Below, piece after piece: positions 52,201 through 61,685 of a stretch of 64,000 bases of DNA. A model generated the notes under the pieces. That model worked only from the letters and a program-made list of their open reading frames with translations, ran no database searches and was not told the DNA's origin. Both the position numbers and the translations under genes were made by a program. Numbering within the stretch: position 1 is the first letter of the stretch; every line of letters starts with the position of its first letter. This stretch comes from Bacteroidales bacterium (lineage in GTDB: Bacteria; Bacteroidota; Bacteroidia; Bacteroidales; Tenuifilaceae). The stretch is taken from NCBI GenBank assembly GCA_013376985.1, contig JACABB010000023.1, positions 1 to 64,000 of the forward strand, written 5' to 3'.

Positions 52201-55200
52201 TGCAGCAAGAGTTGTTGATGTAAGTCCACATAGTGCCAAACCTGTTTGATCAATCCCTGCATTTGCAGTAGTCACATTGGATGTGCTGACCTGTAGTTGA
52301 ACATCGTCTGAACTGGAAGTGCAAGGGCTATTAGCAATTGTCCACCGGAACACATAAGTTCCATTAATAAGACCTGTAATAGTTGATGTTCCTGAATTTG
52401 GTGATGTTATTGTTGGTGTGTTAGGACCACTAATTCTTGTCCACGTGCCAACTCCAACAGTTGGTGTATTTCCTCCCATTGTAGCAACATTAGTTCCGCA
52501 GATTATCTGATCAGAACCAGCGTTAGCTATTGTTGAAAGATCCGCTATTGTTACTTGAACCTGATCGGATGATGTACAAGGACCATTAGCAACCGTCCAA
52601 TCAAACACATATACCCCAGGTATTAGCCCATTAACAGCAGTATTAGCAAGATTAGCGTTCACAAAAACAGGGATATTAGGTCCGCTCACCTTTGTCCAAG
52701 TTCCGACACCTTTAGTTGCTGCTGTTCCTGCTAAATTAGTGGTAACTACATTGCAGAGGTTCTGATCGGTACCTGCAATGGCAATTGAGGGTAAGTCGTT
52801 TATTGTAATATCAACATCAGCAGTACTAGCAGGACAACTACCATTGGAAACAGTCCACCTGAATGTATATGTTCCAACCATTGTACCTAAAAGGGTGGAG
52901 TTTGGCAATGCGGTATTGGTTATTGTCACAGTATTTGGTCCTGCTATTTGAGACCATTTTCCAACTCCGATGGCAGGATTAACTCCATTTAGCGTAGGTG
53001 TTGTGTAGTTGCAAATCGACTGATTAGCCCCTGTTGATGCAGTTGACGGTGTTGCGTAAACATTGATGGTCACATCATCAATAGCACTGCACGTTAGATA
53101 TGTAGAAGTCCATCTAAACACATAAGTACCAGCAATAAGATTTGTAATTGTAGAAAGAGGATCGCTAGAATCTGTTATAGTTGCAGTATTAGGTCCAGAT
53201 ATTTGAGACCAACTGCCAGTTCCTGTGACAATTGTATTACCTGCAAGAGTAGCAGATGTTAGGTTACACAGATTCTGATCTGATCCCGCATTAGGAACTG
53301 TTGGTGGTACGTTGATATTTAAAGTAACATCGTCTGTGGAAGATGTACAAGTACCGTTTGATATTGTCCATCGGAAAACATAGGTTCCACTTGCAGAACA
53401 TGTAACGCTGCTTGTTGGTGTTATTATCGATCCAATATCGGATGTTCCTGGCCCGCTAATTTGAGACCAATTCCCCATTCCGATAGCAGGTGCATTACCT
53501 GCAAAGTTAGTCGTGTAACCACAAATATTTTGATCTCCACCAGCATTAGAAGCTGTTGGATTTGCATAAACTTCAACCTTCACCTGATCAACAGATGTAC
53601 AAGCTCCATTTGTAATAGTATAATCAAACAGATATATACCAGTTGTTGCTCCAGTGAAGGTTGCATTTGTACCATTAGGGCTAAATGTTGATCCACCCGG
53701 ACCTGATGCTTTTGACCAAAGACCTGAGCCAATTACAGGAACATTTCCCGTTAGGGCAATTGTAGTTCCTCCACATTGTCCTAAATCCAATCCTGCATCA
53801 GCAAGAGATGAAATACCATCAATTTTCACAACCATATCATCCTGAGAATTACACCCTGGGGCACTGATGGTATAGCGAAATGTATAACTCCCCTCAATTA
53901 ACCCAGTTGCATTCGCAGTATTACCTCCAGTGGTGGTAATAGTAGGTGTGTTGGGTCCACCAACTAACGACCAAACTCCTGAACTTGGAGAGTTACCTGT
54001 AAGTTGAACTTCTGATTGATTACAAAAATTTTTATCAGCACCAGCATTTGCTGTTGGAGTAACTATAATATCTACATTATCAGTGCTTATTGGGCAATTA
54101 GCACCATTCTGTGATACCCATTGTAAGGTATATGTCCCCATAACAAGGCCAGAGACAGTAGCCGTAGGGGAGCTATTATTTGAAAAAGTAGGTGTGTTTG
54201 GTGATGAGACAACATTCCAATAACCAGTTCCTGTTGTGATAGAATTAGCCGTCATTGCTATAGAGGTTCCTCCACAAACAGTTTTATCAATACCCGCATC
54301 TGCAATCGTTGGAGGTGTAGTAACTTTTATTACTACATCATCAAAGTTACTCGAACAGGCATTGTTACTAATAGTCCATCGGAAGGAGTAGTAACCATCA
54401 GTTAAATTGGTTACTGTCGAATTAGGTAAAGTCGGATCTGTAATAATCGCCCCAGCATTTCCTAACAATTGTGTCCAATGACCAGTTCCAACTGCTGGTG
54501 AATTTGCTGCAAGTGTTGTTGAGTTCCCACAAACTGTTTGATCTGTTCCTGCATTTGCAACAGTTGCAGGAGCAGAAATTGTTACAACAACTGTATCGCG
54601 ACTAATGCTACATGAATTATGGGTTATTGCCCATTCAAGCACATAGGTTCCATTTGTAGCACCCGTTATTGTTGAGTTTTGGAGATTGATATTTGTAATT
54701 GAACAGGCAGGACCTGAAAGTTCAGTCCATGTTCCAGTACCAGGTGATGGATTATTCCCAGCAAGAACTATTGAAGTTGTCCCGGAAGGTAGGCATTGAT
54801 CTGACCCAGCAACAGATTGGACAGGCCCTTGAGTAGATCCAGTAGTGATAACAACCTGATCGTTTGATGAGCCACAAGTATTGGTAATTGTCCATGTAAA
54901 TGTATAGGTTTGCGAAGCACTTAACCCTGTAACAACCGCTTTGGGACTATGTGTATCAGAAAAACTCACACCCGTACTTGGAGTTACTGTCCAAGTACCT
55001 ACTTCATTCAAAGCGGGTGTATTTCCTGCTAGAATTAGTGGTGTTGAGTGACATATTGAGCGATCTACCCCAGCATTTGCAATAGTAGGTGTTACAGAAG
55101 CAACAACTACAGTCACTTCATCTTGAGTAGGGACTGAATTTGACCCAGCCTGAATTGTCCATCTGAAGATATATCTCCCACTGATTAAATCTGAAATTGC

Positions 55201-56841
55201 CGTATTATAAAGCGATGGATCTGCTATTGTTGCTGTATTAGGGCCGCTAACTTGCGACCAATTCCCAGTTCCAATCGTTGGAACATTACCTGCTAGTGAA
55301 GTATTTGTAATATTACACGCAAGTAGTTGATCTGTACCAGCATTAGATCCTGTGGGCGATTTCGAAACGTATATTGTAACATCATCATAAGACTCATAAC
55401 AACTACCAACACCGCTAATTGAAAACCGCTTAAACCTAGCAATGTAAGTTCCTATATAATTCAGCCCTAATATACTTTGTGGTGATGTAGCATTTGTCCA
55501 TGCGGGAGGAGTATAACCAACAGGGTAGCTAATTACCGTATATTGTGTCTGATTGCCTCCTGATGTAACATAAGGAACACTTGCTGATGTAGCGTTAGGC
55601 GCAAGTATCATATCATTCCCGCTATTTACAGTAATACTAGGTGCGGTCGTAAATGAGATCGAACGTGCCGCAGCAGATGAACTACAACCAGTTATGGAAT
55701 TGGTTATTGTATAGTTATATACCGTTGAACCACTCAAACCCGTAACTGTTGTTGTAGGGTTTGTGGGGTTTGTTATTGTACCAACACCTGTACCCGACCT
55801 AATCCATTGAACCGTTTCATTAACTCGAGAAGGAAATGTACCTTCTAAAATAGTCTGTGTTCTTCCATCACAAAAAACCTGATTGCCTGACAAAATATTT
55901 GCATTTGTAACAGCTCCAACACTTGGTGCAACTGTAATCTTCATCTCATCCACTCCTGATGCACATGCACCACTAACAGTCCATCTAAGCGTATATACAC
56001 CTTGCTTTAGGTTAGTAATCTTTGTATTATATACTGTAGCATCATCAAAACTAGGCACAGTTGGTCCTAATACGCACGTCCAAAGGCCTCCTTGTCCACC
56101 AGTGCCATTGCCAGCAAATGAACTACCAAGTAAAGCAGAAGTAGTAGTAGCATAACAGCCACTAACATTTTGGTCTAAGCCCGCAGTAACTATAGCTATG
56201 CCTCCTCGATTAGAGATTATAACATCATCGTATGCCGAGCAACCTGTAGCAACATTAGATAAAGTCCATCGCAAAGTAGTTGCTCCTGCGCTATTGTTAT
56301 CCAAAATAATATCGCTTGTGGGAGAATTTGGAGTTGAGATGGTTACACCATAATTGGTGCCAACTATCGTCCACGCTCCAGTTTCTCCAGAGCCTGGAGC
56401 ATTGGCCGCTAATGTGTAAGTCCCTGGGCAGTAAATGGCATCTGGTCCTGCATCTGGTGTAGTTAGGGGATTAGTATTAATTGTAACAACATCGGTTACT
56501 AATGTTCCATCCTGGCAAGTGGCCTGTATTACAAATTTGTAGGTGGTGTTGGGTGCAATACCAGAGATACCACTTGTTAGCGCATTTGGGGAATTTATGG
56601 TTACCGATGGACCACCCACTTGACTCCACGTCGTTACACCAGCACCTTGGAATAAACCAGACTTTGTTCCAGTTAGGTTTATTGGAACATTAGGACACGA
56701 GGTAAAATCTATTCCCGAGTTTACAGAGCAGTTTTGCCCCATAATGCTAACATGCAATAAAATAAGCAGTGTTGTAAAGAGCCATCCACTATGTTTCTTT
56801 AATCTACACAGAATAGGACTAGATAAAAATTCGTTAGGCAT
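49279..56841 (-). CDS. Giant repetitive adhesin with T9SS gliding-motility C-terminal domain
   Basis: A 2520-residue surface protein. After an atypical signal sequence (SGWLFTTLLILLHVSIMGQ) I count about 19 PKD/Ig-like repeats of 80-95 residues. Their core is NAGxDQxxC, then LAGNxPxxGTGxWSQxSGPNTxTI and GTYxFRWTISNGxCTSSxDDVxI. The later copies (about 9-19) are most alike. Two further Ig-like units come next. Four DUF11 repeats follow (KTVDNSSPxVGDNVxFTxTxxNNGPxDATGVKVTD type), then one cadherin-like domain (AVDDNAKTKIDEEVIISILTND). The end is a type B T9SS sorting domain (FSPNGDGINDNFVIP, FNRWGNVVYKS, LPVGTYFY). The protein is probably exported by T9SS and displayed as an SprB-like adhesin with help from the PorP/SprF protein. 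Confidence 0.92.
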   Translation of the reverse strand: MPNEFLSSPILCRLKKHSGWLFTTLLILLHVSIMGQNCSVNSGIDFTSCPNVPINLTGTKSGLFQGAGVTTWSQVGGPSVTINSPNALTSGISGIAPNTTYKFVIQATCQDGTLVTDVVTINTNPLTTPDAGPDAIYCPGTYTLAANAPGSGETGAWTIVGTNYGVTISTPNSPTSDIILDNNSAGATTLRWTLSNVATGCSAYDDVIISNRGGIAIVTAGLDQNVSGCYATTTSALLGSSFAGNGTGGQGGLWTCVLGPTVPSFDDATVYNTKITNLKQGVYTLRWTVSGACASGVDEMKITVAPSVGAVTNANILSGNQVFCDGRTQTILEGTFPSRVNETVQWIRSGTGVGTITNPTNPTTTVTGLSGSTVYNYTITNSITGCSSSAAARSISFTTAPSITVNSGNDMILAPNATSASVPYVTSGGNQTQYTVISYPVGYTPPAWTNATSPQSILGLNYIGTYIARFKRFSISGVGSCYESYDDVTIYVSKSPTGSNAGTDQLLACNITNTSLAGNVPTIGTGNWSQVSGPNTATIADPSLYNTAISDLISGRYIFRWTIQAGSNSVPTQDEVTVVVASVTPTIANAGVDRSICHSTPLILAGNTPALNEVGTWTVTPSTGVSFSDTHSPKAVVTGLSASQTYTFTWTITNTCGSSNDQVVITTGSTQGPVQSVAGSDQCLPSGTTSIVLAGNNPSPGTGTWTELSGPACSITNINLQNSTITGATNGTYVLEWAITHNSCSISRDTVVVTISAPATVANAGTDQTVCGNSTTLAANSPAVGTGHWTQLLGNAGAIITDPTLPNSTVTNLTDGYYSFRWTISNNACSSNFDDVVIKVTTPPTIADAGIDKTVCGGTSIAMTANSITTGTGYWNVVSSPNTPTFSNNSSPTATVSGLVMGTYTLQWVSQNGANCPISTDNVDIIVTPTANAGADKNFCNQSEVQLTGNSPSSGVWSLVGGPNTPTITTTGGNTANATGLIEGSYTFRYTISAPGCNSQDDMVVKIDGISSLADAGLDLGQCGGTTIALTGNVPVIGSGLWSKASGPGGSTFSPNGTNATFTGATTGIYLFDYTITNGACTSVDQVKVEVYANPTASNAGGDQNICGYTTNFAGNAPAIGMGNWSQISGPGTSDIGSIITPTSSVTCSASGTYVFRWTISNGTCTSSTDDVTLNINVPPTVPNAGSDQNLCNLTSATLAGNTIVTGTGSWSQISGPNTATITDSSDPLSTITNLIAGTYVFRWTSTYLTCSAIDDVTINVYATPSTASTGANQSICNYTTPTLNGVNPAIGVGKWSQIAGPNTVTITNTALPNSTLLGTMVGTYTFRWTVSNGSCPASTADVDITINDLPSIAIAGTDQNLCNVVTTNLAGTAATKGVGTWTKVSGPNIPVFVNANLANTAVNGLIPGVYVFDWTVANGPCTSSDQVQVTIADLSTIANAGSDQIICGTNVATMGGNTPTVGVGTWTRISGPNTPTITSPNSGTSTITGLINGTYVFRWTIANSPCTSSSDDVQLQVSTSNVTTANAGIDQTGLALCGLTSTTLAANNPTVGTGVWSIVSGTGGSFGNTASRTSSFTGNPGDTYVLRWTITSAACVSTDDVTITFPQNPTISNAGLDQTGSSMCGLTSTTLTGNPPTVGSGLWTIVSGTGGSFLDATNPTTTFTGTASTTYSLKWTISNSPCTSSESLVTIFFKEIPTAPIVGTIVQPTCSVATGQVDLSGLPAVGTWTITPSLGTAATGSGAAYTFSGLTAATTYTFTATNADGCTSIASANVVISSQPPTPIAPTASATLQPTCLVPSGTIEVSSSIVGLNFSIDGTDYTNSTGVFTGVSAGNYVVTSKNSFGCISAATTNVTLNAPICSDLSISKTVDNSSPDVGDNIVFTISVTNNGPADATGVKVTDVTPSGYSYVSDDAGGNYNSTTGLWTVGNLANGSSTTLKITVTVNATGSYANTASVIGDQGDPVPGNNTSTNTPIPLTVSNLSIVKTVDNNNPNVGDNVVFTLTATNNGPSDATGVKITDALASGYTYVSDNGSGSYNSNTGLWDVGSLANGATSTLKITALVKASGGYVNTATITGDQNDPVLTNNSSTVTPVPIPRANLIIVKTVDNSTPIVGDNVIFTLTINNNGPSDATGVKVTDILPSGYTYVSDNGSGAYVQSSGLWTIGNLSNGSSKSLRITATVNATGSYANTASVAGDQNDPVTSNNTSTNTPIPVPQCNLEIVKTVSSGTFNYGDNVTFTLVVTNHGPSSATGVKVTDVLPSGYTYVSDNGSGDYSHSNGQWTIGNLANGSTVSLNITAQVNDVGERINTATVSGDQDDPILGNNTSSATPTIVDHTPLAVDDNAKTKIDEEVIISILTNDSGLEDAPLTITITTQPSHGTVVVNNDNTVTYKPALGYKGEDVFTYKVCDADGDCSSANVYITIESELVIPDGFSPNGDGINDNFVIPDIAKYNKVSLEIFNRWGNVVYKSNDYKNDWDGKSNTGISIGNQLPVGTYFYIAKIIDNGKKFTGYVYLNK

Positions 56842-57061
56842 ATTATCAATTTTATGTATTATGCAAAAATGGATATATTTGGGGGTATTTTTTATTTATT
56901 TTTAATGAATAATCATTCTTTGTTACTAAAATAACACATGCAAGTATACTAGAATAGCACTAGGCAATTATCCAAAAAGGTTAGCAAAATGTTAGCATGG
57001 TTTTTTAAAATGATAAACTGGTCTGTAGCAAAGACAAAAGGTGATTTTGATATGACAAACA

Positions 57062-57895
57062 TTAAAAGGCGGAAAGAAAGACTTCAAGATTTTGATCTTG
57101 ATCAAGGTTTAATTTTTTTCTTAATCGGGATCTTGAAACTTTTATACTATCCATACTCTGATACAAAACAGCCGCTACATCCTTGATACTCATACCAATT
57201 CTAATTAATATGCAAAGTTTAAGTTCTGCTGGTGAAAGATTAGGATATTTCTTAAGTAATTTGTTGTTGAAGTTAGGGTGGATGTTATAAAATGCAATGT
57301 TAAATCGATCCCAACTGTCTGTTCTAATTTTATTACTCAAATCCTCAATTATTAGATCTAACTCACTTGATACCGTTGGAATTAGTTCTAGGTTTCTGGA
57401 AAAACCTTTGAGCTTTTCTTTTAGTTCAATCATGAACTCGTTATTTTTTACAAGATTGAGTGTATATTCTGCTAATTCGTGATTTTTTCCTTCAATAATT
57501 TCCTTATGCAATTTAGAAATCATAATAGCAGAATTAATTCTTGCTTGTAATTCTATAGAATCAATAGGTTTGCGCAAAAAGTCAACAGCTCCTGCTTCAA
57601 GTGCTATCTTCAAATTCTCTGAGGTAACCATAACTCCCGATGCAACAACGAAAGGAATTGTCTTTGTTGATTCATTATTTTTAAGATTTCGAATAAATTC
57701 AATACCATTTATCTCTGGCATATCCCAATCGGTTATAATTAAGTCGGGTAATATTTTTTGCGCAATGGAAATGGCTTTAACACTCGAATTCGACTGAAAT
57801 AATTTAAATTCTGGGTTTGAACGTTGTAACTGTAAAACAATTACTTTAAGTGACTCTATGTCATCGTCAACAACAAGTATTTTTATACTATTCAT
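57062..57895 (-). CDS. Response regulator with REC and LuxR-like HTH domains
   Basis: A 277-residue two-component regulator. The REC domain (1-120) has acidic pocket D10/D11, phosphoacceptor D56 in TDWDMPE, a conserved Ser/Thr region (FVVASG) and Lys in FLRKPID. A helical linker (125-210) leads to a C-terminal helix-turn-helix (LSPAELKLCILIRIGMSIKDVAAVL then SMDSIKVSRSRLRKKL), the form common in Bacteroidota. It overlaps the sensor kinase gene by 8 nt. The giant adhesin gene follows 220 nt downstream on the same strand, so control of that operon is possible but not shown. Confidence 0.88.
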   Translation of the reverse strand: MNSIKILVVDDDIESLKVIVLQLQRSNPEFKLFQSNSSVKAISIAQKILPDLIITDWDMPEINGIEFIRNLKNNESTKTIPFVVASGVMVTSENLKIALEAGAVDFLRKPIDSIELQARINSAIMISKLHKEIIEGKNHELAEYTLNLVKNNEFMIELKEKLKGFSRNLELIPTVSSELDLIIEDLSNKIRTDSWDRFNIAFYNIHPNFNNKLLKKYPNLSPAELKLCILIRIGMSIKDVAAVLYQSMDSIKVSRSRLRKKLNLDQDQNLEVFLSAF

Positions 57896-60248
57896 CCAAA
57901 AACGAATTTATCAGTTTTGAATATTTACTTTGATTGCATTGCATTACTGATTCAGCAACAAGATTAATCCATCGCTGAAACTTAACGTTAATCGACTTTA
58001 TCTTTTCTAAGGCATTAAAGATATCAGAAACTTGATAAACCTCGTACCGCTTCAAATCTTCTATATATGGCAATATTTCTTCTATATCTTCGGTTGAAAT
58101 ACTTTTTTTGATATTTAAATCCCCTTCACCATTCTCACTTATCGAATGTTTACTATCGTTATTACTAATATTTTTAATAGGGAATGTAATAGTAAAAGTA
58201 GTACCGTCATTCGAATTAGACTCCAAACTGATATTACCACCGTGCGATTCTATGGCTATTTTACAGAAATGCAATCCTAATCCGGTTGAAAGCATTACAC
58301 TATCTTTTATAGTTTCCGAATGATATCTATCAAATATTATTTTCTGCCTTTCAGGGTTAATTATTGGGCCATTATTCCAAATCGAAATATTAATCAACTC
58401 GTGGTTATCTATACTTGTAAATATCTTTACTTTTCCTGAAAGCGGTGAAAATTTAATAGCATTGGTAAAAAGGTTAACCAATGTTCTGTGCATTATAGTA
58501 TAATCAACAAAAATTGCTATATCATTATTCTTTTGACAATTGATTTCTGTGTCTCTTATTTTCCCAAGAAACAAAACATCTTTTAAAGCACTATCAATTA
58601 AATCATTGAGTTTAATTGGTTCGATACTCAGATTCATTGATGTTTTTTCGTACTTATACACATCAAGAATATTCGAAACAAGGTTCAACATTCCTTTTCC
58701 TGCCTCGTAAATTATTTTATTTTTATCATCAAAATCCTCTAACATAGAAAGGTTTATGATAGTATTTAGAGGGTTTTTAAGATCATGAACTATCATCTGT
58801 GTCATGTTCTCCTTGAACTCATCCTGCTCTGTTAATTTCTTATTGGTTTCTTTTAGAATTATTGCCTGTTTTTCAATCTCCTGTTTTTGTTCAAGAACCA
58901 CTTTAGTCCTCTCTTCAACCTTATTCTCGAGTTCCAAGTTATTTTTTCCAAGTTCCGTGGTTAATGCTTCAATCGTTAGGAAAGAGTTGGAAAATCGGCG
59001 TGAAAGAGTGAAACCATTAACAAGAACAATTGAAAACAAGCCGAATGGTAGTAAGAATGCAGAGTGTAAAAGATTATTATAATACAAAATGTCATTTATA
59101 ACCGCAATGAAAAAAATGAGATAACCCGATAGCATTAAATACGAGTTTTCTCTTTTATTTAATACCGATTTAATTAGGCCAATAAGAGTAATAACAGCGG
59201 TTAATCCTACTACATTTTGATAGAAAAGCGGAGTGTAGGAGAAAATTTTCACGGGCAAAAAAACAACAATTAAAACAACTACAACACATAAAAATGAAAT
59301 AATTCTTTCATATAGTTTATAAAATTCATCAGGAAATAGGCACCTCATGAATGCATACATCAGAGGCGGTATGACTGTGTATGAAATATATTCAACTCGA
59401 ATTAAAAATCCCCAACTAATTGATGGGTAGATGTTATAAATTATTTTCTCTCCTGTTGATATTAGTCTGATTATTATGAAGAAACAAACCAGGCTGAATA
59501 TTAGATTAGAAATCTCTTTCTCCCTGACAATGTAAAGTCCATAGTGGTATATGAACATAATAACTAGAATCCCCAATAGGAAATATGAAAAAGCAATTTG
59601 CTTATGCTTATAGGAAAGAATAGAATTCGATTTGCCAAAAAGCATTAAATCTTCGGGCCCTCCTTTTCTGTGAACAAAATTAGAAACCTGAAAAACAAGT
59701 TCTACAACTCTATCTTTTGAGAAAAAAATTATTTCGTTCCTTTTCCAATTTGGGTTTTCCCCTAATTCATCGGTACCAACAATACCTCTTTCTAAATATA
59801 CTCCATTAACCCACATTTTATAGGCGCAGTCAAACTCTTTAACCTTTATGGCGTAATAATCTTCATCGGGAACTTGAATTATAAGCCTAAATGTTGCATA
59901 ACCATCACCTTTGAGTTTTTCACCATCTAACACAAACCCATTCCACAGTCCCGGAAGTTCAAGATAACCTGTTAACTGCTTTTTTGTAGAATCCAAGAAA
60001 TTAGTGGGTGTCAGTAGCTGTTTCCAGTAGAACTCATATTCACCTGTAAGGCCAACGAGTTTGTTTTTGTTGAAATCAACATTTGTAAGATTTGCTACAC
60101 CCTTTAATGAATTGGCATGAAATGACGTGTTATCTTCTAGTTCAATTACCAGTAGATAAAGCGTGAAAATGGACGCTATTAAAATAAATAGCCCAAAAAA
60201 TATTATTGGAGATTTGCTTCTAAACAATTCTTGAACAATTAACGTCAA
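57888..60248 (-). CDS. Sensor histidine kinase with 7TMR-DISM sensor module
   Basis: A 786-residue membrane kinase. Domains in order: membrane anchor (about 15-35), an extracytoplasmic 7TMR-DISM-type jelly-roll domain (about 45-205, with ELPGLWNGF and WVNGVYLERG), seven membrane helices (about 215-415), a coiled coil (425-480), the dimerisation/phosphoacceptor helix with H488 in MIVHDLKNPLN, and the ATPase domain (N box NLFTNAIKFSP; G box GLGLHFCKIAIESHGGN). About 95 further residues follow the ATPase domain. 7TMR-DISM sensors often bind carbohydrates or related ligands. Its response regulator gene overlaps the 3' end by 8 nt. Confidence 0.9.
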   Translation of the reverse strand: MTLIVQELFRSKSPIIFFGLFILIASIFTLYLLVIELEDNTSFHANSLKGVANLTNVDFNKNKLVGLTGEYEFYWKQLLTPTNFLDSTKKQLTGYLELPGLWNGFVLDGEKLKGDGYATFRLIIQVPDEDYYAIKVKEFDCAYKMWVNGVYLERGIVGTDELGENPNWKRNEIIFFSKDRVVELVFQVSNFVHRKGGPEDLMLFGKSNSILSYKHKQIAFSYFLLGILVIMFIYHYGLYIVREKEISNLIFSLVCFFIIIRLISTGEKIIYNIYPSISWGFLIRVEYISYTVIPPLMYAFMRCLFPDEFYKLYERIISFLCVVVVLIVVFLPVKIFSYTPLFYQNVVGLTAVITLIGLIKSVLNKRENSYLMLSGYLIFFIAVINDILYYNNLLHSAFLLPFGLFSIVLVNGFTLSRRFSNSFLTIEALTTELGKNNLELENKVEERTKVVLEQKQEIEKQAIILKETNKKLTEQDEFKENMTQMIVHDLKNPLNTIINLSMLEDFDDKNKIIYEAGKGMLNLVSNILDVYKYEKTSMNLSIEPIKLNDLIDSALKDVLFLGKIRDTEINCQKNNDIAIFVDYTIMHRTLVNLFTNAIKFSPLSGKVKIFTSIDNHELINISIWNNGPIINPERQKIIFDRYHSETIKDSVMLSTGLGLHFCKIAIESHGGNISLESNSNDGTTFTITFPIKNISNNDSKHSISENGEGDLNIKKSISTEDIEEILPYIEDLKRYEVYQVSDIFNALEKIKSINVKFQRWINLVAESVMQCNQSKYSKLINSFLDE

Positions 60249-60263
60249 AAAAGAAAGTAAATA

Positions 60264-60292
60264 TAGCCATTAAAACTTAACGCTAATGGCTA
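60264..60292. promoter_or_regulatory. Inverted repeat upstream of the kinase gene
   Basis: TAGCCATTA / TAATGGCTA, a perfect 9-bp inverted repeat with an 11-nt loop, 16 nt before the kinase start codon. It could be an operator or a leader hairpin. Confidence 0.35.
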
Positions 60293-60348
60293 ATTTCTCC
60301 AAAATAGGGCTATAAATTTGTTTGATTTTATCTGTGCAAGTATTGAAC

Positions 60349-60390
60349 TTATTTGTTGCAAAAAGGACAAGCCGTTTTTGCAACAAATAA
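60349..60390 (-). terminator. Intrinsic terminator after the NRAMP-like gene
   Basis: A perfect 16-bp inverted repeat (TTATTTGTTGCAAAAA and its complement) with a 10-nt loop, 24 nt past the stop of the NRAMP-like gene. A and T tracts on either side of the loop could terminate on both strands. Confidence 0.8.
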
Positions 60391-60413
60391 TAAGCATCTC
60401 TAAAATATTGACT

Positions 60414-61679
60414 TTAAAAAGAATTCCATATTCTAGTAATAATTGGCATTAGCAATAGCATGACCGATAGGCCAACTAAAATGCCAATAGTAGACCAGCC
60501 AATGATATTATTAATGGGTTTATTTACATACTCCCCCATTATTTCCTTTTTATTTACCAATAGTATCATGCAAACTAGAACTACCGGTAACAACAAACCA
60601 TTTAGCACCTGCGACCATAGAGATATTTGAATTAATGGTGCATTTGGAAGAAGGATAATTCCAGTAGCAATAACTAGAATGCTTGTATACAAAGTATAAA
60701 ACTCAGGGGCTTCCTTCCATTTTTTATCGATTCCAGCCTCAAACCCAAAAGCCTCAGAAATGTAAAATGCTGTTGCCAAAGGAAGAATTGTTGCTGAGAA
60801 TATTGATGCAATAAAAAGCCCAAATGCAAATACGTGAGATGCAATTTTACCGGCTAACGGTTTTAGTGCTAGCGCAGCGTCCTTAGCTTCGTTAATTTGA
60901 ATACCACTTTTATGAAGAGTAGAGGCGCAAGCAACTATAATGAAGAACGCAACAACTACAGTAGCGGTACATCCAACAATTATATCGATTACAGAATATT
61001 TATAGTTCTTCATCTTTAGACCCTTCTCAATCACGGATGATTGCATGTAGAATAGCATCCAAGGAGCAATTGTTGTTCCCACTAATCCAATAATCATAGC
61101 AATACTTTGCCCGTTAACGGCAAATTGTGGGCGAACAATCGCACTCCCAATCTCACTCCACTCTGGTTTACCCATTAATGCGGAAACCACATACATAAGG
61201 AGTGAAATGCTAAAAAGCAAGAAGATACGTTCGGCTATTTTGTAGGTTCCTTTTACAACCAATAGCCAAACAAGGATTGCAACTATTGGTACCGAAATGT
61301 ATTTAGTAACCCCCAAAACGTCCATACTACCTGCAACTCCTGCAAATTCGGTAGTTGTATTGCCTATATCACCTATAAATAATCCTAAAAAAATGAAAAA
61401 GGTTGCTTTTACCCCTGCATTTTCTCTAATTAAATCGGCAAGACCCTTCCCTGTTACAATACCCATACGGGCATTCATCTCCTGAATAACAATTAGGACA
61501 ATAAACGAAGGGATAAGAGTCCATATTAGGTTATACCCATAAATTGCCCCAGCAACCGAGTATGTAGTGATTCCACCAGCATCATTATCGACACTACCTG
61601 TGATTATTCCTGGTCCTAAGATTGCAAGAAAGACGGCTAGTCTCTTGAAAAATCTCTTATTTCTTAATTCTAATGTCAT
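60414..61679 (-). CDS. NRAMP (SLC11)-family divalent cation transporter lacking the DPGN and MPH motifs
   Basis: A 421-residue membrane protein with about 11 helices. The NRAMP fold is recognised from GPGIITGSVDNDAGGITTYSVAG in TM1 and the TM6 region VGTTIAPWMLFYMQSSVIEKG. The canonical metal-binding motif DPGN in TM1 is replaced by DNDAGG, and the TM6 MPHN motif by IAPW, so the selectivity Met is missing. NRAMP-related magnesium transporters also lack the Met, so Mg2+ rather than Mn2+ or Fe2+ is a reasonable guess. The gene lies 6 nt after a soluble MgtE_N-CBS protein, which supports Mg2+ sensing. Direct transport has not been shown here. Confidence 0.85.
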   Translation of the reverse strand: MTLELRNKRFFKRLAVFLAILGPGIITGSVDNDAGGITTYSVAGAIYGYNLIWTLIPSFIVLIVIQEMNARMGIVTGKGLADLIRENAGVKATFFIFLGLFIGDIGNTTTEFAGVAGSMDVLGVTKYISVPIVAILVWLLVVKGTYKIAERIFLLFSISLLMYVVSALMGKPEWSEIGSAIVRPQFAVNGQSIAMIIGLVGTTIAPWMLFYMQSSVIEKGLKMKNYKYSVIDIIVGCTATVVVAFFIIVACASTLHKSGIQINEAKDAALALKPLAGKIASHVFAFGLFIASIFSATILPLATAFYISEAFGFEAGIDKKWKEAPEFYTLYTSILVIATGIILLPNAPLIQISLWSQVLNGLLLPVVLVCMILLVNKKEIMGEYVNKPINNIIGWSTIGILVGLSVMLLLMPIITRIWNSF

Positions 61680-61685
61680 CCCCTT

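Noticed and set aside
49800-54900. Regularly spaced repeats that could suggest a CRISPR or VNTR array
   Set aside because: The periodicity of about 255-270 bp is the DNA of tandem protein domains in one continuous reading frame. No short direct repeats with unique spacers are present.
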